Assembly: GCA_002298785.1 (NCBI GenBank)
Contig: DBMR01000046.1
Coordinates: forward strand, 158,420 to 222,419
DNA length: 64,000 bases
Direction: 5' to 3'
Source of the DNA: Verrucomicrobia subdivision 3 bacterium UBA693
GTDB taxonomy: Bacteria > Verrucomicrobiota > Verrucomicrobiia > Limisphaerales > UBA8199
Position numbers and translations under genes: made by a program. Shown here piece by piece: positions 19,485 to 28,803 of this stretch (positions are counted from its first letter, which is position 1; each line of letters begins with the position of its first letter). A model generated the notes under the pieces. It did no database searches, had not been told where the DNA came from, and saw nothing but the letters and a program-made list of their open reading frames with translations.

Positions 19485-20210
19485 CTAGCGCAGCAGCTCG
19501 CGGTGCTGCTTTAGCCATCGCTCAGCCTCGAGATACTCCGGACACACCAGCGCCACCTGGCGCCAGAAACGGTTCGAGTGGTTCATTTCCCGAACATGCA
19601 TCAGCTCATGAAGAATGATGTAGTCACGAACGAAGCCCGGAGTCTGGATCAGGCGCCAGTTGAGCGAAATGCAGCCGCGTCGGGAACAGGAGCCCCACCG
19701 AGTGCGCTGGTTTCGGACCGTGACGCGGCGGATATCCGTGCGGTGCACCGCGGCTAATTCCCACACGCGCGGCGGCAATTCCCTGGCAGCCACCACCCTG
19801 AGATGCTTTTCAATGGCGGGCCGCGCATCGACCGTGGAATCGGCAACCGACAGCCGTTCGTTGCCGAAATGCAGTTCGCCAGGAGCACCCGCGAGGATCG
19901 GCACCAGCTCGCCTCGGAGATAAACCTGGCTGCCCACGGTCCAGATCGATGGGCCGGAAGGGCGCGTCGAAAGACGCTGCAATTGGCCTGCAATCCAGCC
20001 CACCTGTCGCGTGGCAAACGCTCGAGCCTCGGCCGCCGAACCGCCCCGTGGCACAGTCACCCGGGCGGCACCGTCCGGCAGCACGCGCAGAACGTAGCGG
20101 CGAGCACGCGCATTCCGCACCAGCACCAAACGCACCGATTGTCCGGCGACGCTTAAAGGCTCCGGCGGCCCGGCGTTGAACCTCGTGATCAAATTCCTGA
20201 TCAATCGCAC
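19485..20210 (-). CDS. YgjP/DUF45 zinc metallopeptidase-like protein
   Basis: 241 residues. The C-terminal half carries NQRTRWGSCSRRGCISLNWR followed by IILHELMHVREMNHSNRFW, the HExxH zinc site of the YgjP (DUF45/WLM-like) family. The N-terminal half has the family's beta-rich YVLRVLPDGAARVTVPRGGS. Family members are cytoplasmic putative proteases of unclear role, often beside restriction systems, which is not so here. It lies between the cytochrome c gene and norZ in the opposite direction. Confidence 0.9.
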   Translation of the reverse strand: MRLIRNLITRFNAGPPEPLSVAGQSVRLVLVRNARARRYVLRVLPDGAARVTVPRGGSAAEARAFATRQVGWIAGQLQRLSTRPSGPSIWTVGSQVYLRGELVPILAGAPGELHFGNERLSVADSTVDARPAIEKHLRVVAARELPPRVWELAAVHRTDIRRVTVRNQRTRWGSCSRRGCISLNWRLIQTPGFVRDYIILHELMHVREMNHSNRFWRQVALVCPEYLEAERWLKQHRELLR

Positions 20211-20331
20211 CCGGGGAATAAAGAAAGGCTCGGGACATTTGGCAAATCATTCTGTCGGGGCAAATGGATCTCGGCGCCCTAGAGGTCGAAATTAGACGTG
20301 ATTTCAGGCGCTTGCAGAAAAAGGAAAACCT

Positions 20332-20345
20332 TTGACGAAGATCAA
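20332..20345 (+). promoter_or_regulatory. FNR/DNR-like operator upstream of the NO reductase
   Basis: TTGAC-GAAG-ATCAA matches TTGAT-N4-ATCAA at 9 of 10 positions. Its centre is ~95 bp before the norZ start. A TTTATT at 20366-20371 is placed as a -10 element for class II activation, giving a start near 20380. A perfect copy precedes the multiheme operon at 39190. Confidence 0.65.
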
Positions 20346-20433
20346 GCCCGGAAAGGAGTTTGTCATTTATTGTCATGTCCAGCGCAAGAAAAGTTGCATG
20401 GGCCAGTAACCCGGAATTTTCCTTTCCTTCTGG

Positions 20434-22782
20434 ATGATGAAATCTGAATCGCCTTTGAAACGAAGTGCCCAAACCCCGGCGCCCAGCTATCGCAAGTTAT
20501 GGCTGGCACTCGCGGTGGTGCTGGGCTTGTCTTTCCTGGTACTCGGTTATTACGGGACCGAGATCTACCGGCAAAAACCGCCTCTGCCCGACCGCGTTGT
20601 GTTGGCGGATGGCACGGTGTTGTTTACCGGGCAGGATATCAAGGACGGGCAAAACGTGTGGCAATCGATCGGCGGCCAGCAGGTGGGCAGTATCTGGGGC
20701 CATGGCGCGTATGTGGCGCCCGACTGGTCGGCGGACTGGCTGCATCGCGAGGCGGTGTGGTTGCTGGATTATTTCGCGCAGCCGATGGCCGGCAAACCTT
20801 ACGCGCAATGCAGCGGGGAGACCCAGGCCGCCGTGCGGCACCAGGTGAAAACGGCCATGCGCACCAACACCTACGATGCCAAAACCGGGGACCTCGTGTT
20901 ATCCGCCGCGCGCGCTCAAGCCTTCAAAGCCGTCGCCGGCCATTATACGTCTCTGTTCGGATCCGATCCGGACCTGACCAAACTCCGGAATGCCTATGCG
21001 ATCCCGGCGAACACGATCAAGGATCCGGAGCGGCAACGCTTGATGAACACCTTCTTCTTCTGGGCGGCGTGGTCCTGTGCGACCGACCGTCCTGGCAGCG
21101 ACATCAGCTACACGCAAAACTGGCCGGCGGAAGCGCTGGTGGACAATCATCCGACCGGCGCAATCGTCGTGTGGTCGGTGATCAGCTTCGTGACGTTACT
21201 CGCCGGGGTGGGCGCCATGGTTTGGTACTTCGCGGTGCAACGACATCACCAGAAGGAAGAGGAAGCGGACGCTCCGGCGCAGGATCCGCTCCTGGCCCTG
21301 CGGGCGACTCCTTCGATGAAGGCTACGCTGAAATATTTCTGGGTCGTGGTCGCGCTGATCCTCGCGCAAGTGGGCCTGGGGGCGGTCACCGCGCATTATG
21401 GTGTCGAAGGCAACGGTTTCTATGGCTTTGAGCTGAGCAAGTGGCTGCCCTACTCGGTCGCGCGCACGTGGCATACCCAGTTGGGTATTTTCTGGATCGC
21501 GACGGCCTGGCTGGCGACCGGCTTGTTTGTGGCGCCGGCCGTATCCGGATATGAACCCAAATGGCAGCGCGCCGGGATCAATTTCCTGTTCGGCTGTTTG
21601 CTGATCATCGTCGTTGGTTCGATGATGGGCGAATGGTTCGGCGTGCAGCAGAAGCTGGGGTTTGTGGCCAATTTTTGGTTCGGTCACCAGGGCTACGAGT
21701 ATGTGGACCTGGGCCGGTTCTGGCAGATCTTCCTGTTCGTAGGTTTGTTCCTCTGGCTGTTCCTGATGGTGCGGTCGTTGTGGCCGGCGTTGCGTAATCC
21801 GGGTCCGAACCGGCATTTGCTGGCCCTGTTCGTGATTGCCTCGACCGCGATCGGCATGTTCTACGGAGCCGGCTTGATGTGGGGACGCCAGACGCATTTG
21901 GCCATGGCCGAGTATTGGCGCTGGTGGGTGGTGCATTTGTGGGTGGAAGGTTTCTTCGAAGTGTTCGCCACGGTGGTGATTGCCTTCCTTTTCACGCGCA
22001 TGGGACTGCTGCGCATCGCCAGCGCCACCACGGCGGTGATTTTCTCGACGGTGATCTTCCTCGGTGGCGGCATCCTCGGAACGATGCATCACCTGTATTT
22101 CAGCGGCACGCCGACAGCCGTGCTGGCCCTGGGCGCAACTTTCAGCGCGCTGGAAATTGTGCCCCTGGTCCTGATCGGCTTCGAAGGCTACGAGAACCTG
22201 ACTCTCACCCGGGCGCGGGAATGGGTGGGGATCTATCGCTGGCCGATTCTGTTCTTTGTGGCGGTCGCGTTTTGGAACCTGGTGGGGGCGGGGTTGTTCG
22301 GTTTCCTCATCAATCCGCCGATCGGCCTGTATTACATGCAAGGATTGAACACCACCCCGGTGCATGGGCACACCGCGCTCTTCGGGGTATATGGCATGCT
22401 CGGCATCGGCCTGATGCTCTTTTGTCTGCGCGGATTGACCCGGCACCAGTCGTGGAAGTCCGGCGTGCTGTCGTTCAGTTTCTGGTCGATCAATCTCGGG
22501 CTGGCGTTGATGGTGCTTTTGAGCCTGTTGCCGGTAGGTTTGCTGCAAACCTGGGCTAGCGTCGAGCACGGTATGTGGTACGCACGTTCGGCGGAGTTCC
22601 TGCAAACGCCGCTCCTCGATCACCTGCGCTGGTTCCGCGTCGTGGGCGACACCATCTTCGCCCTGGGCATCCTGGGCCTGGGCTGGTTTGTGCTGGGTTT
22701 GAAGACCGGTTGGTCGTTCGCCGGAAAAGCTCCCGATTATCAAACCTCCACCACCCAGGCAGAACCGATCCTGGGCAAGTAA
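20434..22782 (+). CDS. norZ: Quinol-dependent nitric oxide reductase (qNOR)
   Basis: 782 residues with about 14 membrane helices. The N-terminal extension with one helix and a periplasmic domain (VVLADGTVLFTGQDIKDGQN, WGHGAYVAPDWSADWLHREA) is the quinol-oxidising, NorC-like fusion that defines qNOR. The NorB part shows WHTQLGIFWIATAWLATGLF, HLWVEGFFEVFATVVIAFLF, LGTMHHLYFSGTP and PVHGHTALFGVYG, which hold the heme and non-heme iron histidines and the active-site glutamates. It reduces two NO to N2O at the inner membrane using (mena)quinol. The gene is alone; the FNR-like box upstream implies induction by low oxygen or NO. It may serve detoxification or truncated denitrification. Confidence 0.93.
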   Translation: MMKSESPLKRSAQTPAPSYRKLWLALAVVLGLSFLVLGYYGTEIYRQKPPLPDRVVLADGTVLFTGQDIKDGQNVWQSIGGQQVGSIWGHGAYVAPDWSADWLHREAVWLLDYFAQPMAGKPYAQCSGETQAAVRHQVKTAMRTNTYDAKTGDLVLSAARAQAFKAVAGHYTSLFGSDPDLTKLRNAYAIPANTIKDPERQRLMNTFFFWAAWSCATDRPGSDISYTQNWPAEALVDNHPTGAIVVWSVISFVTLLAGVGAMVWYFAVQRHHQKEEEADAPAQDPLLALRATPSMKATLKYFWVVVALILAQVGLGAVTAHYGVEGNGFYGFELSKWLPYSVARTWHTQLGIFWIATAWLATGLFVAPAVSGYEPKWQRAGINFLFGCLLIIVVGSMMGEWFGVQQKLGFVANFWFGHQGYEYVDLGRFWQIFLFVGLFLWLFLMVRSLWPALRNPGPNRHLLALFVIASTAIGMFYGAGLMWGRQTHLAMAEYWRWWVVHLWVEGFFEVFATVVIAFLFTRMGLLRIASATTAVIFSTVIFLGGGILGTMHHLYFSGTPTAVLALGATFSALEIVPLVLIGFEGYENLTLTRAREWVGIYRWPILFFVAVAFWNLVGAGLFGFLINPPIGLYYMQGLNTTPVHGHTALFGVYGMLGIGLMLFCLRGLTRHQSWKSGVLSFSFWSINLGLALMVLLSLLPVGLLQTWASVEHGMWYARSAEFLQTPLLDHLRWFRVVGDTIFALGILGLGWFVLGLKTGWSFAGKAPDYQTSTTQAEPILGK

Positions 22783-22815
22783 TTCAGTCATCCGATAGTC
22801 CCCACTACTCCTCCC

Positions 22816-22846
22816 CGGGGCGCCGGCGTCAGCCGGCTCCCATTTT
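22816..22846 (+). terminator. Hairpin with T-run between norZ and the histidine kinase
   Basis: Stem GCCGGC-GTCA-GCCGGC (22822-22837), extended by flanking G/C pairs and followed by ATTTTTA. It sits in the 72-bp gap between convergent genes, so it probably ends norZ transcripts. Confidence 0.5.
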
Positions 22847-22854
22847 TACATCAT

Positions 22855-24483
22855 TCACCGGCGCGACGTGGGCGTTGCTTCATCCAGGCACTGACGCACC
22901 AGGCGCGCGAGCGCCACCGGCTTATAGGGTTTGGCCAGAAAGCGAATGCTCTCGTCCGCCGGAGCGCCGGCGTGGTGTAAATCCAGACTGTATCCGCTCG
23001 AGATAATGACCTTGAGCGCCGGCTTCTGTTGACGTAAACGCGCCACCAGCTCCAGGCCGGTCATTCCTTCCGGCATGACCATGTCGGTGAACAGCAAATC
23101 GATCGCGCCACCTTCCTGTTCCCAGTTACGCAACGCTTCGGGCCCGTTGCCCGCCGATAGCACCCGGTAACCAAAACGCTCCAGGTTGAAAACGATCAAC
23201 TCCCGCAACGGGGAGTCATCCTCGACCACCAGGATCGTCTCTCCTCCGCCTGCGGCGCCTGGGTTGAGACTGGCAGCCGGCTTCACTGCGGGGGCAGCCT
23301 CGGGCAGGTAAATAACAAAGGTGGTGCCCCGACCCAGGCCACCGTGGGCCTCGATCCAGCCCTGATGCTGTTTCACGATCCCGTACACGGCCGCCAGGCC
23401 CAGGCCGGTCCCCCAGCCCAGTTCCTTGGTGGTGAAAAACGGTTCAAAGATGCGCTGCAGCAAGGCCGGATCCATCCCCGGACCGGTGTCCTCAAAGCTC
23501 ACCCGGACAAACGCGCCCGGGAGGCGGTCGTGATGCTGTTGCACGTCTGCGATCGTCACCGTGATTACTTCACCGCGCAAGCTCACGCGCCCTCCGCGCG
23601 GCATGGCGTCGCGCGCGTTGAGGCAAAGATTCATGAGCACCTGTTCCAGCATGGCGCGATCGCCCTCGACCCAAAGCGGCAGCCCGCCCCCTTTCCAGAT
23701 GACATCAACCTGCTCGCCCGCCAGGCGGCGCAACATCATCAGCAACCCGGCAACCACCTCGTTCAAATCGAGCCGGCGCCGCTGCATCAACTGGCGGCGA
23801 CCAAAAAGGAGCAACTGCCGCGAAAGTCCGGCCGCGCGCTGCGTCGCCTGGTCCAGTTCCTCCAGCACCTCTTTCGCCTCATCCTTCAAATGCTCGCTTT
23901 GATGCAGCAACGAGAGGTTCATGATCATGGTCGAAAGGATATCGTTGAAATCATGCGCCACCCAGCCCGCCAGTTGGCCAATCGCCTCCATCTTCCGCGC
24001 CTGGAACCGCTGGGCTTCGAGTTGCTGCCGTTGACGAACCTCCTCCAGGCACACCAACACGCATGCCCCTCCCGCCACTTCCACTCGGGCGGTCGACGCT
24101 GAAACGGCGACTTCATGCCAGCCCGCATCCCGCTTCAGCCGAAGCACGCACTCGAGTTGTCGGGTGGACACCCCGGATTCCATCGTGGATTTTATCGCCA
24201 GGCGCAGCGGACACTTCTCGCATTGCGGCCCCGCGCCACATCCCCCGGGGAGTTGCAGCGCGTTGAGACAACTCACCACCCCCTGCTCGCCGCCGGAATC
24301 AACCGGTCCCACCATGGCCGCCATCGCGCGATTCATCCGCTCGATCCGCCCCGCGCCGGTCACCAGGCACATCATGACCGGCGATTGCTCGTAGATCGCC
24401 TGCCACTCGGAAGTCGCGCCGGTCCCTGCCAGGGAGTCCGTCCCGCCGCGTGGCTCGCTAGTTGTTTGTTCGTTCCCGCTCAT
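22855..24483 (-). CDS. Hybrid sensor histidine kinase with PAS and receiver domains
   Basis: 542 residues from ATG 24483 (MSGNEQTTSEP). A PAS-like sensor (about 30-165) contains four cysteines in a short stretch (GGCGAGPQCEKCPLR and a preceding SCLNAL), a possible metal or redox site. The HisKA site is WVAHDFNDILSTM (His), followed by N box NLCLNARDAMPRGG, G boxes DTGPGMDP and GTGLGLAAVYG, then a receiver domain with LLFTDMVMPEG (phosphoacceptor Asp) and Lys in FLAKPYKP. There is no membrane segment, so it senses a cytoplasmic signal. No partner regulator is adjacent. Convergent with norZ; a functional tie is possible but unproven. Confidence 0.87.
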   Translation of the reverse strand: MSGNEQTTSEPRGGTDSLAGTGATSEWQAIYEQSPVMMCLVTGAGRIERMNRAMAAMVGPVDSGGEQGVVSCLNALQLPGGCGAGPQCEKCPLRLAIKSTMESGVSTRQLECVLRLKRDAGWHEVAVSASTARVEVAGGACVLVCLEEVRQRQQLEAQRFQARKMEAIGQLAGWVAHDFNDILSTMIMNLSLLHQSEHLKDEAKEVLEELDQATQRAAGLSRQLLLFGRRQLMQRRRLDLNEVVAGLLMMLRRLAGEQVDVIWKGGGLPLWVEGDRAMLEQVLMNLCLNARDAMPRGGRVSLRGEVITVTIADVQQHHDRLPGAFVRVSFEDTGPGMDPALLQRIFEPFFTTKELGWGTGLGLAAVYGIVKQHQGWIEAHGGLGRGTTFVIYLPEAAPAVKPAASLNPGAAGGGETILVVEDDSPLRELIVFNLERFGYRVLSAGNGPEALRNWEQEGGAIDLLFTDMVMPEGMTGLELVARLRQQKPALKVIISSGYSLDLHHAGAPADESIRFLAKPYKPVALARLVRQCLDEATPTSRR

Positions 24484-24699
24484 GATGGACTGGTGAAAAG
24501 CCTGCATCGCCAGGGTTGCAGTATAAACCCTACTAACTTGTTGCTTTAGAACATGCTAACTTCACTTTCATTTAATGTCAATACACGACGGGCGCCAATC
24601 CGCGCGCTTCCTCACCGCTAATATGCAGGCACGGCGTCAGTTACGTTGGGCGTTCCATTTAGCCTTTGAACCCCATGGCGCTGGTGGTAAGGTGCCGAC

Positions 24700-27261
24700 A
24701 TGGCTCGAAAGGACAGCGGCGAACAGACGCCGACGCATAGTTTCAACGACATCATCGGCATCATCCTGATCGGATTGGCCGTGCTGCTGCTCGTGGCGCT
24801 ATTGTCGTACCATCCCCGGGACGTCTCGGCCAATGGCATCCCCACCAACCCCGTGGTCCGCAACTGGATCGGGATCTTCGGCGCGTGGACCGCTTATTAC
24901 TGGCTGCTGTGCGTCGGAGCGGCGGCGTATGTGGCGCCGGTCCTCATGTTGCTGGTGGGGCTCGGTTGCTTTTTCGAGAGCTTTGCTCATCTGCGACGCC
25001 GGTGGCCGTGGGCGCTGCTGCTGTTTTTCTGCTGCGTGGGCATGCTGGACCTCTACAAACCGTACCTGGGCGGACTGGAGCGCAGCCTCTATGTGCCCGC
25101 CGGCGGCATCGTGGGGGTGCACCTGCACGGAAATCTTTTCACCTATTTCGGCCCGGTGGGCGCGACCATCATTTATGGGATGCTGTATTTCATCAGCCTG
25201 CTGTTCCTGACGAATTTCCAACTGGGCGAATGGGTCCGCAAATTAGGGAAAAAGGAACCGGAAGAGGCGGCCCTCGAGCGCAAAGCCAAGGAACTGCAAA
25301 AGCAAGCGCGCAAACTCGAACAGGAAGTGGAGCGCAGCGGCATCGGTGCGGATATGCAACCGGTGCCCCAGCCCACCGTGCGGGACCTGAGCATCCCGCA
25401 AAGCAAACCCGAAAAGGGCCGAAAAGCCAGCACCCCGGCGCCCGCCCCCGCCCCGGAAGCGGGCATGGAAGGCGAAGTCATCCCGGCCGAAGAGATCGCC
25501 GCCGCCACCACAGCGGAAGTGCTGGGCTTGAACGACCGCGCCAAAGTTGCCGAACCTGAAAAAGCGCCGGAGGACTCCGCCGAACCGACCGCGCCCGAGC
25601 CGATCGAAACCACCCCTACGCCGAAACCGAAATACTCGCCCAAGAAGCCCAAACCCATCACCGTGGCCGCCACTCCCATGATCGGCAATTACCAGTTGCC
25701 GGCGATGGACTTCTTCCTGCACGCCGATCTGAACCAGAAACCCACGGAATCCAAGGAAGAGTTGATGGCCAACGCCCGCCTGATGCAGCAGACGCTGGCG
25801 CAATTCGGCATCGACGTCGCGCTGGGAGACATCACTAAGGGCCCGACGATCACGCGCTACGAACTCCATCCCGCCCCCGGGGTGAAGATGGAACGCATCA
25901 CGGGGCTGAGCAACAACATCGCCGCGGCGCTGAAAGCCGAGCGCATCCATATCCTGGCCCCGGTGCCCGGCAAGAGTTCCGTCGGGGTGGAAGTGCCCAA
26001 CCTGGTGAAGACCAAAGTGATCATGCGCGACCTCCTGGAATCGGAGGAATGGCGGAACACCAAGGCGCGCATCCCGCTGGCATTGGGCAAGGACGTGTAT
26101 GGCAACCCGATTGTGGCGGACCTGGCGGAAATGCCGCACCTGCTCATCGCCGGCAGCACCGGCTCCGGAAAATCGGTGTGTATAAACTCGATCATTTCCT
26201 CGCTCTTATACCGGTTTTCCCCGGATCAACTGCGGTTCGTCATGATCGACCCGAAGGTGGTCGAGTTGCAGCAGTATAACAGCCTGCCGCACCTGGTGGT
26301 GCCGGTGGTCAACGACCCGAAAAAGGTCATCCTCGCCCTGCGCTGGGTGGTGAATGAAATGGAGAAACGGTACCAGATCTTCGCCCGCGTGGGCGTGCGC
26401 AATATCTCCTCGTTCAATTCCCGGCCGAAAAACAAACCGTTGCCGCCCACCGAGCCCGAGCTGCCGCTCATGGCCCGCAAAGAAAAAGTCGAGCCGGGCG
26501 CGGACGGCTTCGCGGTCGAGGTGGATGAACAGATCGTCGTGCCGCGCGAGGATGACATCGTCATTCCGGAAAAGCTGAGCTATATCGTGGTCATCATCGA
26601 CGAGCTGGCGGACCTGATGCTGGTGGCGCCGGCTGATGTCGAAATGGCCATCGCCCGGATCACGCAGATGGCCCGGGCCGCCGGCATTCATTGCATCGTC
26701 GCCACCCAGCGCCCAAGCGTGGACGTCATCACCGGCGTGATCAAAGCGAACATCCCCGCGCGGATCGCGTTCCAGGTCGCGGCGAAGGTGGACTCGCGCA
26801 CAATTCTCGACGCCATGGGCGCCGACAAACTTCTCGGCAAAGGCGACATGCTCTACCTGCCGCCGGGCTCGGCCAAGCTGATCCGGGCCCAGGGCGCGCT
26901 GATCACCGACGGCGAAATCCAGGGCATTGTCGATTTCATCGCCAAGCAGGCCAAACCGAGCTACGAGATGGAGATTCACCAGCAATTGTCGAAACCGGCC
27001 AGCTCCTTTGATGAAGAAAGCGGCATCGACGAGGACGAGGAAATCATCCAGAACTGCATCGAGGTCATTCGTAGCGAGCAAAAGGCCAGCGTCTCCCTGC
27101 TGCAACGCCGGCTCCGCCTCGGCTACGGCCGCGCCGCGCGCATCATGGACGAACTCGAGAACCGCGGCATCGTGGGCCCCAGCAACGGCGCCGAACCGCG
27201 CGATATCCTCATCGACCTCGATGGCGAAGGCGCCGATGGCCGCGGCCAGGGAACGCCCTGA
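24700..27261 (+). CDS. ftsK: FtsK/SpoIIIE DNA translocase
   Basis: 853 residues. Four N-terminal membrane helices (about 20-190), then an Ala/Pro/Glu-rich linker (about 190-325), then the alpha domain and the RecA-like motor with Walker A GSTGSGKSVCI near residue 486 and Walker B VVIIDELADLMLV, and a C-terminal gamma winged helix (SVSLLQRRLRLGYGRAARIM). It pumps chromosome dimer/terminus DNA through the septum and orients on KOPS-like sequences. Length and order are normal for the family. Monocistronic. Confidence 0.95.
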   Translation: MARKDSGEQTPTHSFNDIIGIILIGLAVLLLVALLSYHPRDVSANGIPTNPVVRNWIGIFGAWTAYYWLLCVGAAAYVAPVLMLLVGLGCFFESFAHLRRRWPWALLLFFCCVGMLDLYKPYLGGLERSLYVPAGGIVGVHLHGNLFTYFGPVGATIIYGMLYFISLLFLTNFQLGEWVRKLGKKEPEEAALERKAKELQKQARKLEQEVERSGIGADMQPVPQPTVRDLSIPQSKPEKGRKASTPAPAPAPEAGMEGEVIPAEEIAAATTAEVLGLNDRAKVAEPEKAPEDSAEPTAPEPIETTPTPKPKYSPKKPKPITVAATPMIGNYQLPAMDFFLHADLNQKPTESKEELMANARLMQQTLAQFGIDVALGDITKGPTITRYELHPAPGVKMERITGLSNNIAAALKAERIHILAPVPGKSSVGVEVPNLVKTKVIMRDLLESEEWRNTKARIPLALGKDVYGNPIVADLAEMPHLLIAGSTGSGKSVCINSIISSLLYRFSPDQLRFVMIDPKVVELQQYNSLPHLVVPVVNDPKKVILALRWVVNEMEKRYQIFARVGVRNISSFNSRPKNKPLPPTEPELPLMARKEKVEPGADGFAVEVDEQIVVPREDDIVIPEKLSYIVVIIDELADLMLVAPADVEMAIARITQMARAAGIHCIVATQRPSVDVITGVIKANIPARIAFQVAAKVDSRTILDAMGADKLLGKGDMLYLPPGSAKLIRAQGALITDGEIQGIVDFIAKQAKPSYEMEIHQQLSKPASSFDEESGIDEDEEIIQNCIEVIRSEQKASVSLLQRRLRLGYGRAARIMDELENRGIVGPSNGAEPRDILIDLDGEGADGRGQGTP

Positions 27262-27556
27262 CCTCGATCGGCGCCCCGGATGCGCCCGGCGAATCCGTTC
27301 CTGATTTGGACCTTGGAACAAAAGGTAAGAAAGGAAACGAAGGCTACCGCACGAGGGAGGGGCGTGTTTCACCACGTCCGAAACTACTTCAGAGAAAAGG
27401 GATGAAGGCGGGAGGTGAGTGTGGAATAAACCGCAAGCTGTTACTTCACTCCCAGCTTTGGAGGCGCATTGAGTAGCGGGACAGACGCCGGTGCTCCGGC
27501 CCCATTTTGCCGGTCTCCGGGCGAATCAAAGCACAAATGGCCGAGAGACTAAACGG

Positions 27557-27793
27557 TCACCGCTCTTCAGAAACATCAAATTGACCGCCGCGATATATAC
27601 CGACGAGACACCCAAAACTGTTACCTTCCTGGTCACGAACCGCCAGCAGCCTGACACCAGTATCAAGCTCCAGCACTAGCGGTTGCTGATAGCCAATCGC
27701 CTGTATGCCGATCTGCTTCTGCTCTGCCGGAGTTAACATACGCACACGGGTAATCCGTGCGCCCTTCAAAGATGGGACTTGGATTTTCTCCAT
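27557..27793 (-). CDS. Small hypothetical protein downstream of the DpnI-like gene
   Basis: 78 residues (starts MEKIQVPSLKGARITRVR, core QPLVLELDTGVRLLAVRDQE). It has no signal or membrane segment and is probably a small beta-rich cytoplasmic protein. I recall similar short uncharacterised proteins of the form PLVLxLDxGxxLxxxxDxEGN but no named function. It starts 26 bp after the stop of the restriction gene on the same strand, so the two may be co-transcribed. Confidence 0.65.
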   Translation of the reverse strand: MEKIQVPSLKGARITRVRMLTPAEQKQIGIQAIGYQQPLVLELDTGVRLLAVRDQEGNSFGCLVGIYRGGQFDVSEER

Positions 27794-27819
27794 CGATGGA
27801 CATGTTGCGAACTGAAATC

Positions 27820-28587
27820 CTACTTAAGCCTCCATTGGTTGCGGCCGACATGCCATAAAATCCCCGCGTCACGCAGGACCTGAAGCTGCTGACGAATCTT
27901 TGGGCGGACGTGATGGTTGACTGGGTGCAGGTTCTGCAGATCTTTATCGAAAGCGTATGCATCCTGTGTTGTGAATTCCGCCTTGCCTAGTCTGCTGATA
28001 GCGTTGAGGACGTCCAGGGTCCACCCGCGTTCAGAGGCTCCGATCCCCCTCAGTGGCTTAAGCCTCTTAAAGTCAGCTCGTACGTCACGTTCAAGCCGCG
28101 GCTGGCCTCTGACAACAATTGGTATTCGTGCATCAGGCGCGATTCGATCAAGTGCGATGTTGCAGCCAACCCATCCAGCCCGACGCGCCGTGTCCGCGAG
28201 CGGCTTTCGCTTGATAATCGCAGATTCAGGAAGTGCAAAGTGCGGAACAAGCAAGAGATCAAGAACGCGCCAACTGCCGCTGTCATACCGTAGCAAGAGC
28301 AGGTTCGGCGTTTTGTCCTTTCGAATTGCTTCCACCATCGCCGCGTATGCGCCGTCGCAAATCCGGGGCCCGATTGCTCCGCTCGTTCCCTTCAATTGGA
28401 AGGGGGCGTTACATCGAGGACAGATTAGGTCCGCAGACTTATAATTGTTCGCCAGCTGACTAAGTTCTGAAGAATCGCAGTTCGCGCAAAATAATTCCTT
28501 CGCTCCCCACCCCTCGGTGACCACACGTGCCTGTTGGCATCGGCTCTTGTAACCGGAGGCAAGCAGTGCTGGCATTTGTAGATTCAT
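27820..28587 (-). CDS. DpnI-type methyl-directed restriction endonuclease (Dam-replacing family)
   Basis: 255 residues, collinear with R.DpnI throughout as I recall that sequence: YKSRCQQARVVTEGWG, the zinc finger CANC...CPRC (about 34-60), GPRICDGAYAAMVEAI, IIKRKPLADTARRAGWVGCN, and the C-terminal winged helix ERGWTLDVLNAISRL to HVRPKIRQQLQVLRDAGI. DpnI cuts only N6-methyladenine-containing GATC, so no partner methylase is needed and none is nearby. In DpnI the PD-(D/E)xK site ends E-L-K; here the equivalent reads FQLKG, so Gln replaces Glu. QxK is known in other nuclease branches, so activity is possible but should not be assumed. Function: defence against Dam-methylated foreign DNA. Confidence 0.9.
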   Translation of the reverse strand: MNLQMPALLASGYKSRCQQARVVTEGWGAKELFCANCDSSELSQLANNYKSADLICPRCNAPFQLKGTSGAIGPRICDGAYAAMVEAIRKDKTPNLLLLRYDSGSWRVLDLLLVPHFALPESAIIKRKPLADTARRAGWVGCNIALDRIAPDARIPIVVRGQPRLERDVRADFKRLKPLRGIGASERGWTLDVLNAISRLGKAEFTTQDAYAFDKDLQNLHPVNHHVRPKIRQQLQVLRDAGILWHVGRNQWRLK

Positions 28588-28803
28588 ATCGCAAATGTGC
28601 GGCTTTCCGAATTTGGAAGCAAACCTGCACTGCGCACTCTGGCGTTGCCGCCCGCCCTATACTTCTCAGCTTCTCCGTGTCCCATCTTGATTACGTCAAT
28701 AATAATTGCATAACTGAAGCAATTTATGGTCGCCCATCGCTCAGGCTGACCCCATTTTATGGAGCGGACTTGGCCACCCGCAGGAAGGGCGACCCGGTGA
28801 GTA

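Noticed and set aside
21196..22791. 531-codon open frame antisense to norZ
   Set aside because: Composition is a mirror of the membrane gene (His/Gln/Arg-rich), no domain is recognisable, and norZ on the other strand is unmistakable. GC-rich DNA produces such shadows.
26206..27375. 389-codon open frame antisense to ftsK
   Set aside because: Asp/His/Arg-rich shadow of the motor domain, with no start signal or domain.
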